DNA of 64,000 nt from Mytilus trossulus (GCF_036588685.1 NC_086384.1:9190195-9254194); one strand, 5' to 3'; positions 15,201 through 24,166 are shown, counted from the stretch's first letter. Numbers and translations are program-made. Notes: generated by a model from the letters alone, not told the origin.

Positions 15201-18200
15201 CTTATCTTTCTTCCTAAGAAGTTCCTACATGAAGTCAGCCTCATAATAATAAAGAAACAAGTCAGCAAGTAGAGGGGCACAGTTTGTTCCCATTGGGATG
15301 CCGACAGTCTGTTGAAAAACACGTCCTCCGAACGTAACAAATATGTTGTCAATCAAGAAATCAAACATCTTGATAATATCGGTTTCAGAGAATTTTTTGT
15401 TTGAATCAGAATGATTCTTTACAAAGTAGGATTTATCCCTCCCTAAGACAAGATACTTGTATCTACGTTGGCCATTCTTTTTTATGAAGCAAAGTAATAC
15501 CAACTCTTTTAACTTGTCTTTTAGTTTGGAATGTGGAATACTTGTGTAAAGAGTAGAAAAGTCAAATGTTTTAATACTGTTAAGATGAAAGAGAGTTAGG
15601 TTGTTTGTACTCTAAAAGATCTTTGGAATTTTTAAGTATCCACATCTGATTCACGCCTCCTCTAGAATAGGCAGTTTCACAATAACTTTGAAGCCCGTCT
15701 TTGATTGCTGATAAAATGGATATTAATAATTTAGAAAGTGGTTTCGTGGAGCACTTGGAAGACCCAGCAATATACCGTTGTTTGTAAGGACAGTTATGTA
15801 GTTTAGGTATCCAATACAGTGATGGAAGATCCAGTTCTATATCTTCGGTTGAAATACCAAAAGGAACAAAGAACAGACCTATAATAATCCAGGATTTCCT
15901 CTTTGGTAAGTGTCGTAAGGGTATATCTTGGGTTTCCAAGTGAATTGTCTATACCTAATTCGTTTATTAAGCAATTAATGTAATGACTTTTACAGACAAA
16001 AACGATGTTATTTGGGGCTTTGTCTGCGGGGACAACAACATATTTATCATGGAGGTCAGATAGGTGTTCAGCAACATTTGGATCTTTGAAGATTGACGTA
16101 GCATGGACATTGATGGACCCATTCAGTTTCTTAATTCTGATTTGTATTAACGACCTCACTGCCTTAATCCATTCGGATAGAGTGTCTACGTCTTCCTTCT
16201 TCTCGCGCTTATACCATTGCCTGGCATAATCCTCGACTGAATCTATCAAATTTTAAAGTTGTATTTCCAATTGATGGATTTAGGCTCACGATATTTCGGA
16301 CCTTTCGATAACACGTTTCGTAGAGAAGTGTTATTAACAATGTTAAGGTCACCGGTAATAACGTGGCCAGCAGGATTATATGACAATCTATACTTACAGT
16401 TAATGGTTTTTCTTTCAACTGAAAAGAGAAAATCGATTCATTAAACGTTAAACATTGACAACATTGTTAATAATAACAACAATTAGTTTTACTGCTGTAG
16501 ATGACCGGACCTTTTGGCATACATGTTTCATATTGTTATATATAGAGTAGTTATAATGTGTATAAGATCAATTTTTGCTGAGTTTAATTAGTGTCGTTTC
16601 CTATGTATATTATACAATTTGAACTAAATGTATGGTAAGTGACTGTTACGCTTTTTATGAGAAGGCAGAACCGTACATGGTCAACTAACTTCTAATCGCG
16701 AATTTACAGTATTTTGAGAAAGACCAAAAATTGCATACTATAATATACCAGTTGGAGTTTTCATGTTAATTTCATGTTGTTTTATTCTTACTTGTTATAT
16801 GTATTCTTATTAAATTGCAGTTTGAACATCGGTAAACTAATACTGCTCCTCATCTAGCTGGCAATACCATGATTGACTATCAAATGTTACTTGTTCACAA
16901 AATATATTACAAATGACTGTGAATCGACCTTTCTCCCAAATAAAAAAACATTATAAGTGATGATCAGTTCAGATTGCAAAACATTAAAGGAAAGAAATCA
17001 ATCTTCTCAGAATAATATATAATTTACTCCATCATATATTACCCATTTGCGAAAGGTTCACTGAAAACATATTAATGGAGCGAGAATGATTTTTGAGTTG
17101 AACGATTTACCAACTTAATAAAAGAGGGACGAACGATACCAAAGCGACAGTCAAACTCGTTAATCAAAAATAAACTGACAATGCCATGGCTAAAAATGAA
17201 AAGACAAACAGACAACAGTACCCGGTCACGTCCACTTTTATGTTTTGTCTATCTGATGAGTTAAGCCTTTTTCAACTGATTTTTATAGTTCGTTCTTATG
17301 TTGTACTGTTATACCACTGTCCCAGGTTAGGGGGAGGGTTGGAATCCCGCTAACATGTTTAACCCCGCCATATTATTCATGTATGTACCTGTCCCAAGTC
17401 AGGAGCCTGTAATTCAGTGGTTGTCGTTTGTGAATGTGTTACATATTTGTTTTTCGTTCATTTTTTTACATAAATAGGGCCGTTAGTTTTCTCGTATAAA
17501 TTGTTTTACATTATCTTATCGGGGCCTTTTATAGCTGACTATGCGGTATGGGCTTTGCTCATTGTTAAAGGCCGAACGGTGACCTATAGTTGTTAATGTT
17601 TGTGTCATTTTGGTCGTTTGTGGATAGTTGTCTCATTGGCAATCATACCATATCTTCTTTTTTATATAAACAATAGTACACATGACACAACATAGAAAAC
17701 TAAAGAATTAACAACACGAACCCCATCAAAAACTAGGGGTGATCGCATGTGCTCCGGAAAGGTAAACAGATCCTGCTCCACATGTGGCACCCGTCGTGTT
17801 GCCTATGTGATAACAAATCCAGTAAATAGTATAATTCGGTAGTTCGTTAATAAACGTCGATAGATTAACAGTAATTATAATCACTTGTTTCACAGTGGTG
17901 TCCACTATACCCAGGTTGACATTGACATGTAAACCCAGTGACATTGTTAACGCAGGTACCATGTACACAGGAACTAGTGTGACAATCTGAAAATTATAAT
18001 GCTTTAGAATTTAGAAATATTATGTTCACCAGATGTATCATTGTTATTAATCAAACACTTAGAAATAATTAATGGTTGAGCACGCAGGAACGTGAACAAA
18101 GCATTCATTAATGGAATAAGAAAACAAACCAGCCAAAAAAAAAACACAAACAGAAAACAAAAACCGTAAAAAAATAACCACTTGATGACAAAAATCCAAA

Positions 18201-21200
18201 CAAAACCACCAAAAGTAATAAACATAAATGCTTTATATAAATTAAAAAGATATACTCACGATTTATTGCTGAAAAATAAATATATGCTTGTTTAATAGAA
18301 TTGTGCCTGAATATGGTTAATGTATACTATATAAATGAGGATCCAAATTATTCGACATCAAACATAACATAAAACATGTTAAGCATTAAACATACCAAAA
18401 ATCCGTTTGCATCGTTTTGTTAAAAATTTATTAATTCTTCTTCATGATAAAAATTAGATTAGTCTTTATACGTTTGAAAAAAAAGGTGTTAGGAATACAG
18501 AACGGCAATGAAATCACAAAAAAGAAGATGTCACGTCTTAAACAGCAGTTGCAACACCTTACCTCATGATGCAAAAAAATGCAAGAACAATTGTGAATTC
18601 GTTTAAACGGACTGTGAAAAATCGGCAATCAACATCATTGCAAGAAAGGAGAGACCAAAACATGATATATAATTTAAAACAATCAATTTCGACTGTATTG
18701 CCTTGAAACAGCTACATAAAGTCTAAAGTTGAACTCTGGTAGACAGTTGCCTCGAATTCTTGCCAATCATAAACATCACCTTATTTTAGATATGACGACT
18801 AAGCTCAAAGTTAAATTTGTTTTGTGGCGTGATTGTTTTTATCTTTAAATAATGGAAAAAGACATTTAGAGGGACAATCATTTGAAAAATACTCATCTTT
18901 CTGATACCAGAAAAGGAAAAAAAATGCCAGGTGTACAATCAAAGCATTTAGGTATATTACTGTACAGTTCTTGCAATTTTAATCGTTACTGTTATAGCGA
19001 CCAGTTAGCAGTATGAATAGAACCGTAATCAATACATTGTGCTTAATCTACTAGTGTTTTTTGAATAACTATTAAAGACAGTTAAAAATTACTCTCCTTG
19101 GAAAGTGTTGCTGCTTAGTTATATACAAAAATTTGGGGGGGACAAAATTTACATTTAAGTAAGGAAGGATTGCTTTATTTAGCAAAAAAAGTCAATCCCT
19201 TTTGGCATGATATCCTGGTTAATTTTTCAAAATTGAAAAATAAACTGAAAGTTGAAAACAACACCGATATTCTGTCCCAGTCCATATGGCTAAATCCAGA
19301 CATCAAAATGGATGGCAAGATGATTTTGAAGGGAAAATATATTGAAAATTGCATATTTTTCATCAATGATCTGATGTCAGATAATAATACGTTATTCTCA
19401 TATGAAGAATTTGCGAAAAAGTATAATTTCAATACTAATTTTGTAGAGTTTTATGGTATTTTAAGTGCTATTCCAAATATATGGAAAAGTAGGATAGTAG
19501 GTAGTTCTAAACTTGATAATATTGAAAATAAATTAGTAGATAAAGTTAAAAAAGAACCTAAGTCTTGTAAATTTTTCTATAATTTATTTCTGGAGGATAA
19601 TAAAGTATTATCTATTTCTTCCCGTAACAAATGGGAAATAGACTTAAATGCACAGATTGAAGATTGGAATGCTATTTATTCCATGCCCGTCATTATAACC
19701 AAAAATTCGTTTTTACAAAATTTTCAATTTAAGATTGTTCATAGGATTTTTCCATGTAATTCCTTTTTATATAAATGTAAATTAAAAGAAACTGAACTAT
19801 GTACATTTTGTTCAGAAGTTAAAGAAAATATTTTTCACATTTTTTGGGAATGTAATGTAACACAAAACTTCTGGTTATCCATTAAAGATTGGATTAGAAA
19901 TTATGAAATCTTCTTGCCTCTTAGTGCAAAAGAGGTCATTTTAGGTGTGTCTGAGGATTCTGTCAACAGTAAAACAGTTAATATTTAAATACTATATATA
20001 CAAATGTAGATGTAAGAGTGTATTGCCCACAAAATATGGTGGGATAGAATATTTAAAGTATTGGATTACAATAGAAAAATACTCTGTATGTTTCTTAACC
20101 CCTACACAAAAAATAAAAATGGATCAGAAGTGGCAATTGTTAGAAGCAGCATTTAATTAACAAAATCAATTGTAATATTTATATCTTGTTATACCATTAT
20201 GATTTAATCGATCTGATAAGTATTAATTAACTTTTTATACCTTGTGTCTAATACTGTTTTATGTAATTTCACATGTTTCATCTTGAAAAATAAAATAATT
20301 ACAAAAAAAACCTATTAAAGACAGGAAACACAATCTGGAAAATACTTAAAAAATGCATCCGTCGATATCTGCGTATATGACAGAAGGCATCCATACTAGC
20401 ATATTAAGTGCAAGGATTTTTTAATACATGTCATAGACTTATGAACAAGTGTATTTCAATCAACTTTAGGACGAATCTTCAAGAAAGAGTTTCATGTCTT
20501 TGGTTTTTATTAAAACACATACCCGTTTCACAGTGATGTCCTGTGTACCCAGTTTGACACTTGCACGAGTATCCACTGACTGAGTTCACACATGTCCCAT
20601 GTTCACATTTATTTTGTAAACAGTCTACAATGTAAGCATATATCTTAAAACAATGTAATCCTTGCATCTTGGTTTAATCGTTAGCTCAAAGTCGAATCTT
20701 TAGCGTATTGTTACAATATGTAGATTTCTAGATCAATGAAATATATATATAAAAAAAGATACAAACGTTATTATAGCATTTGATTTCGTTATACACAGTT
20801 TTAATGTAGGTTCATTAAAATTTTCATAAACATACTTACGATTTGAAGCTGAAAATAAAAAGGAAACACTTGAATAAAATAATCTGTCATATGTTATTTT
20901 TATTCTAGGTAGCAAAATGGAATTACAAAAATGTAACAATTCCCTCAAACCCTCAAATTAAAATTATGAAAAAAATGATACAGGCATCACACGAAACCGT
21001 AGCTTTTCAGTTGAATATGTGTCAAACATAATGACATAAACATACATATAAATACAAATAAAGCAAATAAAACATCCGAATGTTTGAATATATGTGAATA
21101 TCTAAAAAAAAATGTTATGTGTTGTTTTTAAAAATTTCTACAAAAATTATTCGAATCCCTCGATTCCTTCTCCTGTAACACAAAATTATTACTTATAATT

Positions 21201-22606
21201 ATATAATACGTAAGTGTATTAGTGTAAACACTCACCATTTGCACAGCGAGGTCCACTGTATCCTGTAAAACATCTACATTTGTAGACATTATGAGTTTTG
21301 TGACATGTCCCATGCTGACAAGGATCTGTTTTGCAGTCTAAAAAAACCCCAAAAAAACCTAACCTGAGATTTTAATTAATCGTGAAATAATCTTCCTGAA
21401 AATGTTTCAACGTTTATATATTCTTGATTCAATATATTCATTCTGCATTATTTGAAATCAAATACATGTACAAATGTGTTTATATTTAATTTTTGTTTTG
21501 TTTTGTGCACTTCGATTGCTTTGTGGATTGTCGGTTCTCTTTTGTCAGAGTGATTTAGGTGAACGTACATCAACTGGACTACTGGTTTACTTTACAATAG
21601 ATCATCTCTGGTATATTTCCTGATATTGATAGATTTTTCATACAATTTTTGTTGACTGCCATTTTGTTTCTTTCAGCTATCTTTGCAAATGTTTACTATA
21701 AGCTTTAAGTGTTGCTTTGTTTAATTACATTTTCGATAACTTACCATTTTCACAATTGTTTCCGGTAAAAGCTTCTGCGCATACACACTGTTTTGTGCTC
21801 CTCGAGTAGGTTCCTCCATTAAAGCAATAACCCGCTTTTATTTGGTCTGTAACACATATCACAATTGTCTTATTACCGTTATTATGTAACAAAAGAAAAG
21901 ACTGTATTGTCTATATTATTTCCATCATTATACATCATTATACATCAGTGATCAAATGTTTTTTTGATGGGATCGATTGGAGATGTGACAAATAATGATA
22001 TTCTCCTAAGCTATGTGAAAAAAGTAAATTACAAAAATACTGAAATCCGAGGAAAATTCAAAACGGAAATCCCGTAAATCAAAAGGCAAATTCGAAAGTC
22101 CAAGTATATCAAACGAATAGATAACAACTGTTATACTTTTTTTCAGAATACTTCATTGAGCTGCCAAGTGCTTAAAACATGATTTATTTTTGATTTTGTA
22201 CATTTTTAGAATGTCTGACGCCTATTATTTAAAAGACGAAGATAAGAAAAATCAATAATACATCCATTTGCAATGAAGTTATCATTGTTCTTGTAGAGAT
22301 CTATTGAAAAAAATATACACCTTATGTTTCATTTTATTCTTAATGTTTTTTTCTTTCAAATCAGAACCTTTATAAAACGTGATATGATATGCAATTTCTG
22401 TTATTCTTTTGTACGAACATTACAAAAAAAAAATTGTTTTATTAGATCTTTTTTTCAAAGTTAATTAAAGGTACACCTACCACAGGTAGACGATGTATAT
22501 CCCTTGTGGCAGACACAACCATCATCATCGTCAAATGACCCGTGTATACAGTGTGTGGCCGATCCAGAGCCGTCATCTAATGATACAGGGCGGACATATC
22601 CATTAG
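145..22606 (-). CDS. Gene span: EGF-repeat / mucin-stalk / BPSL0067-like secreted protein
   Basis: Whole-gene span assembled from about 26 exons listed separately. EGF modules are extracellular and disulfide-rich, so the product should be secreted or surface-attached, with a role in adhesion or ligand binding that is inferred and not shown. In order: two four-Cys half-EGF exons, eleven six-Cys EGF exons, a Thr/Ser-rich stalk, a 17-codon linker and a domain with a Cys-Ala-Ala-Pro-Asp...Ser-Trp-Lys-Arg-Gly pattern. Every internal EGF exon starts and ends in phase 1, so modules can be added or skipped without frameshift. Assembled coding length is about 750 residues. No signal-peptide exon was found above 22606 and the last exon is weak, so both ends are provisional. 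No transmembrane segment is visible. Long introns hold a Penelope-like element and a LINE. Confidence 0.75.
583..699 (-). CDS. BPSL0067-like domain, second exon
   Basis: A 117-base exon, phase 0 to 0, with acceptor TTAACAG and donor GTGAGA. It reads straight on from the previous exon with 39 residues including PSFIAVAQF and [16 protein letters not shown]. The IAxxxF...AVxxSC pattern fits the second block of the same domain (IATF...HAAIF). The acceptor is set upstream of the first in-exon ATG because phase 0 is needed. Confidence 0.5.
1150..1325 (-). CDS. BPSL0067-like domain, first exon
   Basis: A 176-base exon entering in phase 1 and leaving in phase 0 (GCAG|GTATGA). It encodes a helix-like stretch ([13 protein letters not shown]) then KCLSGES...[16 protein letters not shown]. 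The spacing G-E-x-V...A-P-x-x-S-x-W-x-x-G-x-x-V resembles BPSL0067-type domains, which are related to NlpC/P60 peptidases and occur in bivalve proteins. The usual Cys after G-E is Ser here, so enzymatic activity is doubtful. Assignment is from recalled pattern only. Confidence 0.5.
2113..2163 (-). CDS. Short linker exon (51 bases)
   Basis: Seventeen codons, phase 1 to 1, between TTTGTAG and GTAAGTAT. The peptide [17 protein letters not shown] is polar and Gly/Asn-rich, a linker between the stalk and the following domain. Supported by matching phases on both sides. Confidence 0.6.
   Translation of the reverse strand: MTQALARIRMATLIHP
2924..3238 (-). CDS. Mucin-like Thr/Ser-rich stalk exon
   Basis: A 315-base exon (105 codons), phase 1 to 1, with acceptor GCTAG and donor ACAG|GTACTA. 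The peptide is dominated by Thr, Ser and Pro (for example [23 protein letters not shown]), as in O-glycosylated stalks. A second donor at 2893 lies beyond an in-frame TAA, so using it would end the protein right after the stalk. A 91-codon frame on the opposite strand is a shadow. Confidence 0.7.
3547..3651 (-). CDS. Exon M: EGF module 11, last EGF
   Basis: A 105-base phase 1-1 exon with six cysteines, starting [13 protein letters not shown] and ending IHCENG. The acceptor TTCCAG is good; donor GTAATATT is weak. Confidence 0.8.
4142..4150 (-). CDS. Microexon m10 (9 bases)
   Basis: CACGAAGGG on the minus strand, between TTTTTCAG and GTAAGTC, phase 1 to 1. It would encode Ala-Arg-Arg between modules 10 and 11. 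Confidence 0.5.
4423..5030 (+). repeat. Dispersed repeat, intronic
   Basis: A block with GAGACAACAACC-like phrases, TCCTGACTTAGGACAGGCG, GGGGTTTAACATGTTT and AACCCGTGTCATGCC. Parts recur inverted at about 17330-17400 and, diverged, at 10970-11110. The 78-residue open frame in it has no domain and is not called as a gene. Confidence 0.6.
5392..5493 (-). CDS. Exon L: EGF module 10
   Basis: A 102-base phase 1-1 exon with six cysteines, starting [12 protein letters not shown] and ending HCNIG. Acceptor CTTACAG, donor GTAAGTTT. Confidence 0.85.
6255..6269 (-). CDS. Microexon m9 (15 bases)
   Basis: Fifteen bases between TTTTTCAG and GTATGTA on the minus strand, phase 1 to 1. It would encode Ala-Ile-Gln-Asn-Asp between modules 9 and 10. 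Confidence 0.5.
6710..6814 (-). CDS. Exon K: EGF module 9
   Basis: A 105-base phase 1-1 exon with six cysteines, starting [13 protein letters not shown] and ending NTCEKG. The acceptor (CTCCAAG) has a weak pyrimidine tract; donor GTTAGT is non-optimal. Confidence 0.8.
7331..7345 (-). CDS. Microexon m8 (15 bases)
   Basis: Fifteen bases between TTTTTCAG and GTGAGTTG on the minus strand, phase 1 to 1. With the preceding T it would encode Leu-Val-Pro-Pro-Asp, a Pro-containing linker between modules 8 and 9. Confidence 0.5.
7490..7627 (+). repeat. 23-base tandem array, six copies
   Basis: Six head-to-tail copies of a 23-base unit (CGATGAGTCTTATGTAGAC followed by AAAA). Copy 2 has a T variant, copy 3 AGAA and copy 6 CGAAA at the end. 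The unit equals the stem II part of the hammerhead-like core seen elsewhere in the window, minus the U after C3. The array runs directly into an otherwise normal copy of that dispersed repeat. Confidence 0.9.
7601..8000 (+). repeat. Dispersed repeat carrying a decayed ribozyme-like core
   Basis: It contains GAAACGCGCGTCTGGCGTAT, a GGTACC end, an ACCACTGGGTCGATG segment and a CCAGTAGTCAGCACT segment, all shared with copies at 27.6-28.7 and 32.0-32.9 kb. Both core copies here (about 7605 and 7952) have lost consensus bases in CUGANGA. Confidence 0.75.
8179..8283 (-). CDS. Exon J: EGF module 8
   Basis: A 105-base exon with six cysteines in the module, starting [13 protein letters not shown] and ending NTCDA. 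Acceptor TTGTAG, donor GTAAGTTT after a T, so the linker codon differs from the usual G-start. Confidence 0.85.
8989..9003 (-). CDS. Microexon m7 (15 bases)
   Basis: Fifteen bases between CATTTCAG and GTAAGTATA on the minus strand, phase 1 to 1. It would encode Glu-Ile-Lys-Glu-Asp as a charged linker between modules 7 and 8. Confidence 0.5.
9330..9434 (-). CDS. Exon I: EGF module 7
   Basis: A 105-base phase 1-1 exon with six cysteines, starting [13 protein letters not shown] and ending HLCETG. Acceptor ATTACAG, donor GTATATTT. From here on most modules have the longer GGHC loop rather than the HGTC loop of the N-terminal half. Confidence 0.85.
9867..9875 (-). CDS. Microexon m6 (9 bases)
   Basis: ATCTTACAC on the minus strand, between TTTTTGCAG and GTAAGTTG, phase 1 to 1. 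It would add Asp-Leu-Thr and turn the first residue of module 7 into Pro. Confidence 0.5.
10566..10667 (-). CDS. Exon H: EGF module 6
   Basis: A 102-base phase 1-1 exon with six cysteines, starting [12 protein letters not shown] and ending THCENG. Acceptor TTGTAG, donor GTAAGTTC. Confidence 0.85.
11500..11508 (-). CDS. Microexon m5 (9 bases)
   Basis: TCATCAAAC on the minus strand, between TTTCTCAG and GTAAGTATA, phase 1 to 1. It would add Val-Ile-Lys between EGF modules 5 and 6. Confidence 0.5.
11570..11840 (+). repeat. Dispersed repeat copy (CCGAGGAAAATTCAAAACGG family)
   Basis: The sequence from about 11570 matches 22020-22165 over its first 130 bases, sharing CCGAGGAAAATTCAAAACGG and ATCAAACGAATGGAC with small differences. 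It is intronic and has no open frame of note. Confidence 0.6.
12028..12129 (-). CDS. Exon G: EGF module 5
   Basis: A 102-base phase 1-1 exon with six cysteines, starting [12 protein letters not shown] and ending SRCENG. Acceptor TTTCAG, donor GTAAGTTT. Confidence 0.85.
12387..12395 (-). CDS. Microexon m4 (9 bases)
   Basis: CTATAAATC on the minus strand, between TTTTAG and GTAAGTATG, phase 1 to 1. It would add Ala-Ile-Asn between EGF modules 4 and 5. Number m3 is not used, because a candidate between modules 3 and 4 was rejected. Confidence 0.5.
13130..13234 (-). CDS. Exon F: EGF module 4
   Basis: A 105-base exon with six cysteines, starting [12 protein letters not shown] and ending CEIG. 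Two tandem GTAAG motifs overlap here; GGCA|GTAAGTAAG keeps phase 1 and is chosen. The acceptor is TTTTCAG. Confidence 0.8.
14391..17843 (-). mobile_element. Penelope-like retroelement, decayed, with terminal repeats
   Basis: A degraded reverse-transcriptase gene reads on the minus strand from about 16420 to 14694, in at least three frames with frameshifts near 15870 and 15500 and a stop near 15225. Recognisable blocks are a [11 protein letters not shown] start, [49 protein letters not shown] and a [12 protein letters not shown] catalytic box near 15150, then [19 protein letters not shown]. This set is diagnostic of Penelope-type RTs. No GIY-YIG endonuclease was found. The 14391-14672 sequence recurs in the same orientation at 17117-17223 plus 17669-17843, behaving as the long flanking repeats of such elements. 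It lies in the intron between EGF exons E and F, same strand as the host gene. Confidence 0.85.
17224..17668 (+). repeat. Nested dispersed repeat inside the upstream Penelope flank
   Basis: This block interrupts the Penelope flanking repeat. It contains GGCCGTTAGTTTTCTCGTAT, a CTATGCGGTATGGGCTTTGC segment and the end GTCTCATTGGCAATCATACC. The same family recurs inverted at 46506-46720 and as partial copies at 8376-8565, 35847-35911 and 43090-43375. No coding capacity seen. Confidence 0.7.
17885..17986 (-). CDS. Exon E: EGF module 3
   Basis: A 102-base exon with six cysteines, starting [12 protein letters not shown] and ending HHCET. The acceptor TTTTCAG is good but the donor (A|GTGATTAT) is the weakest in the gene. 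The reading frame stays open past it, so the exact 3' end is less certain. A Penelope-like repeat begins 42 bases downstream. Confidence 0.75.
18260..18268 (-). CDS. Microexon m2 (9 bases)
   Basis: CAATAAATC on the minus strand between TTTTTCAG and GTGAGTATA, phase 1 to 1. It would add Ala-Ile-Asn before the His-Cys start of exon E. It differs from microexon m4 by one base, suggesting both were copied together with their EGF exons. Confidence 0.5.
19069..20324 (+). mobile_element. 5'-truncated Tx1/L1-type LINE with 13-base target duplication
   Basis: Identical 13-base direct repeats (CTATTAAAGACAG) at 19069-19081 and 20312-20324 flank an insert that ends in an A-rich tail, the mark of target-primed reverse transcription. 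The insert encodes only the C-terminal part of a LINE ORF2. An open frame of 272 residues at 19170-19988 contains a zinc-binding motif ([18 protein letters not shown]) typical of the post-RT region, preceded by a Trp-rich linker (PNIWKSR). The frame breaks near 19985 and continues in another frame to a stop at about 20160 ([10 protein letters not shown]). The catalytic RT and endonuclease are absent, so the copy is dead on arrival. It lies opposite to the host gene, in the intron between exon D and microexon m2. Confidence 0.85.
20523..20624 (-). CDS. Exon D: EGF module 2
   Basis: A 102-base phase 1-1 exon with six cysteines, starting [14 protein letters not shown] and ending HHCETG. Acceptor TTGTAG, donor GTATGT. 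The downstream intron holds the LINE at 19082-20311. Confidence 0.85.
20840..20848 (-). CDS. Microexon m1 (9 bases)
   Basis: Nine bases (CTTCAAATC on the minus strand) between TTTTCAG and GTAAGTATG. Length is a multiple of three and phase 1 is preserved. If included it adds Ala-Ser-Asn and changes the first residue of the next module from Asp to His. Both splice sites match consensus well; usage is inferred. Confidence 0.5.
21236..21337 (-). CDS. Exon C: EGF module 1
   Basis: A 102-base phase 1-1 exon with six cysteines, starting [12 protein letters not shown] and ending CANG. The donor is GTGAGT. It lacks the Asp-x-Asp/Asn-Glu signature of calcium-binding EGF domains. The next coding piece is the 9-base microexon at 20840-20848. 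Confidence 0.85.
21745..21846 (-). CDS. Exon B: divergent four-Cys EGF-like module
   Basis: A 102-base exon, phase 1 to 1, with clean acceptor (TTACAG) and donor (GTAAGT). The peptide contains YCFNGGTY and [12 protein letters not shown]: the NGG and C-x-C...G..C half of an EGF domain is kept, but the first two cysteines are missing. It ends in ENG like the typical modules. Confidence 0.7.
22020..22165 (+). repeat. Dispersed repeat copy, partner of 11570
   Basis: Shares CCGAGGAAAATTCAAAACGG and ATCAAACGAATAGATAACAA with the repeat at 11570-11840, same orientation. Intronic between exons A and B. Confidence 0.55.
22481..22606 (-). CDS. Exon A: first recognised exon, half-EGF with four Cys
   Basis: A 126-base exon, phase 1 to 1, with acceptor CTAG and donor GTAGGT. 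It encodes about 42 residues with Cys-Ile-His-Gly, an Asp run (FDDDDGC), then Cys-x-Cys and a closing Cys. This is the C-terminal half of an EGF pattern without the first disulfide pair. The preceding exon should encode a signal peptide but was not found. Confidence 0.65.
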
Positions 22607-23400
22607 CTAGATGTAAGGAAATCAGTTATATTATATAAGTAATATGATAGACAAGTCGCAACAACGAATTTGATGTAATGCTCAATGGTCAATAAGAGTT
22701 TTCGCATATTGTGCATCTTCAAATTATTAGAAAACCTTCAACAGGCAACTTAAATAGTATCTGACAATTTTGAAAGTCTCCGACGACAAGGAAAATTTTA
22801 TATTGCGGGAGTTCTATCTTGTATCTTTCTAAACACTTCTTGATCCTTCAGTATTGTAATTTTTTATTTGTAGTCTTTCCTTGACGACGTCACAACGCAT
22901 ATCCGTTTTTAGAAATGAATATAACATAAAGTAGGCTCATAGTTCAATTTGTTAAAAAAAAAACTTTTTTGTATACTTACATTACCAGTGAACGTTGTGT
23001 TTACTTCATTCTAGCATGTGAAACCCCCTTGATAATAAGGAGATGACAATTAATATATACACCTATCTATGTCATTCGTCTCAACTCGGCCGATTCCGTA
23101 CTCTCATCTAACGGATAGAAGGAGAGTAGCGGATTCTGCCGAGGATTGCCGAATGTTATCTATGTTTGGTCTGTATTTTGACTTCTGTGTAGATTTTATT
23201 TTGTGATGTAGGTGGCTTCCTCATTGGCGTTACATCAATTTAAAATTTATTTATTCGTCAATCAATTCAAATCAAATCGTTTTTTTTTATTATTATCCAA
23301 ATGGAGTACATACCCGATATATTATCCGATTTTTATAATTTAAATAGTCCAAATGCGCATTGAAATTATATACTTTAAATGTATTTAATAAAAATTTGTA
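22607..23400. other. No gene recognised; probable 5' region of the EGF gene
   Basis: A signal-peptide exon ending in phase 1 should lie upstream of 22606. A good donor (AAT|GTAAGTATAC on the minus strand) sits near 22978, but the preceding bases have no open ATG, so at best it is a non-coding exon. Nothing else supported. Confidence 0.4.
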
Positions 23401-23401
23401 A

Positions 23402-24166
23402 GGGTTCCGCGGAACCCAGTGTCTCGCCTATTTTTGCTGTAAATTGCAGGCTCAACAATAATGAGGAAAACAATCAATAAAAATATTCCTCTTGTTAATA
23501 TTTTATGATTGTAAGAAAATCTAAGTCCATTTAAAAGTAAATTACAGAAAAAACGGAGTAGTCTTTTTACAAACTTTACTTCTGGATACAATCTTATGAT
23601 CATAAATAAGCTTCTGTCCAAGTTTGGTACAAACCCAGGATAGTTTAAGAAAGTTATTAAAATTCTAAAAACTTTAACCACAGAGTGAATGTTTTGTTTC
23701 CCCGCAGAAAAAAACAAAGTCCATTTATAGTAAAATACGGAAAAAATGGAATTTTATTTTTACAAAATTTACTTCTCGATATTATCTTATGATCATAAAC
23801 AAGCATCTGTCCAAGTTTGGTACAAACCCAGGATAGTTTGAGAAAGTTATTAAAATTCTAAAAACTTTAACCACAGAGTGAATGTTTTGTTTCCCCGCAG
23901 AAAAAACTAAGTCCATTTGTAGTAAAATATGGAAAAAATGGAATTTTATTTTTACAAAATTTACTTCTGAATACTATCTTATGATCATAAATAAGCTTCT
24001 GTCAAAGTTTGGTAGAAATCCAGTATAGTTTAAGAAAGTTATTAAAATTTCAAAAACTTAAACCACAGAGTGAATATTTGTTGACGCCGCCGACGACGCC
24101 GACGACGACGGAATGTAGGATCGCTAAGTCTCTCTTTTTTGACTAAAGTCGAAGGCTCGACAAAAA
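23402..24166 (+). mobile_element. Non-autonomous element with three ~240-base internal repeats
   Basis: It opens with a perfect 16-base palindrome (GGGTTCCGCGGAACCC at 23402-23417) followed by TGTCTCGCCT. The body repeats a unit with CTTATGATCATAAA, CCAAGTTTGGTACAAACCCA and AACCACAGAGTGAATG about three times. It closes with a GACGCCGCCGACGACG tract and AGGCTCGACA. The 110-residue minus-strand frame here is a by-product of the repeat. Confidence 0.7.

Noticed and set aside
16398..16418. A 21-base, phase-compatible microexon between EGF modules 3 and 4
   Set aside because: It has TTTTCAG and GTAAGTATA borders, but it overlaps the start of the Penelope-like coding sequence, where the donor-like bases encode element residues (Asn-Cys-Lys-Tyr). 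Coincidence is more likely.
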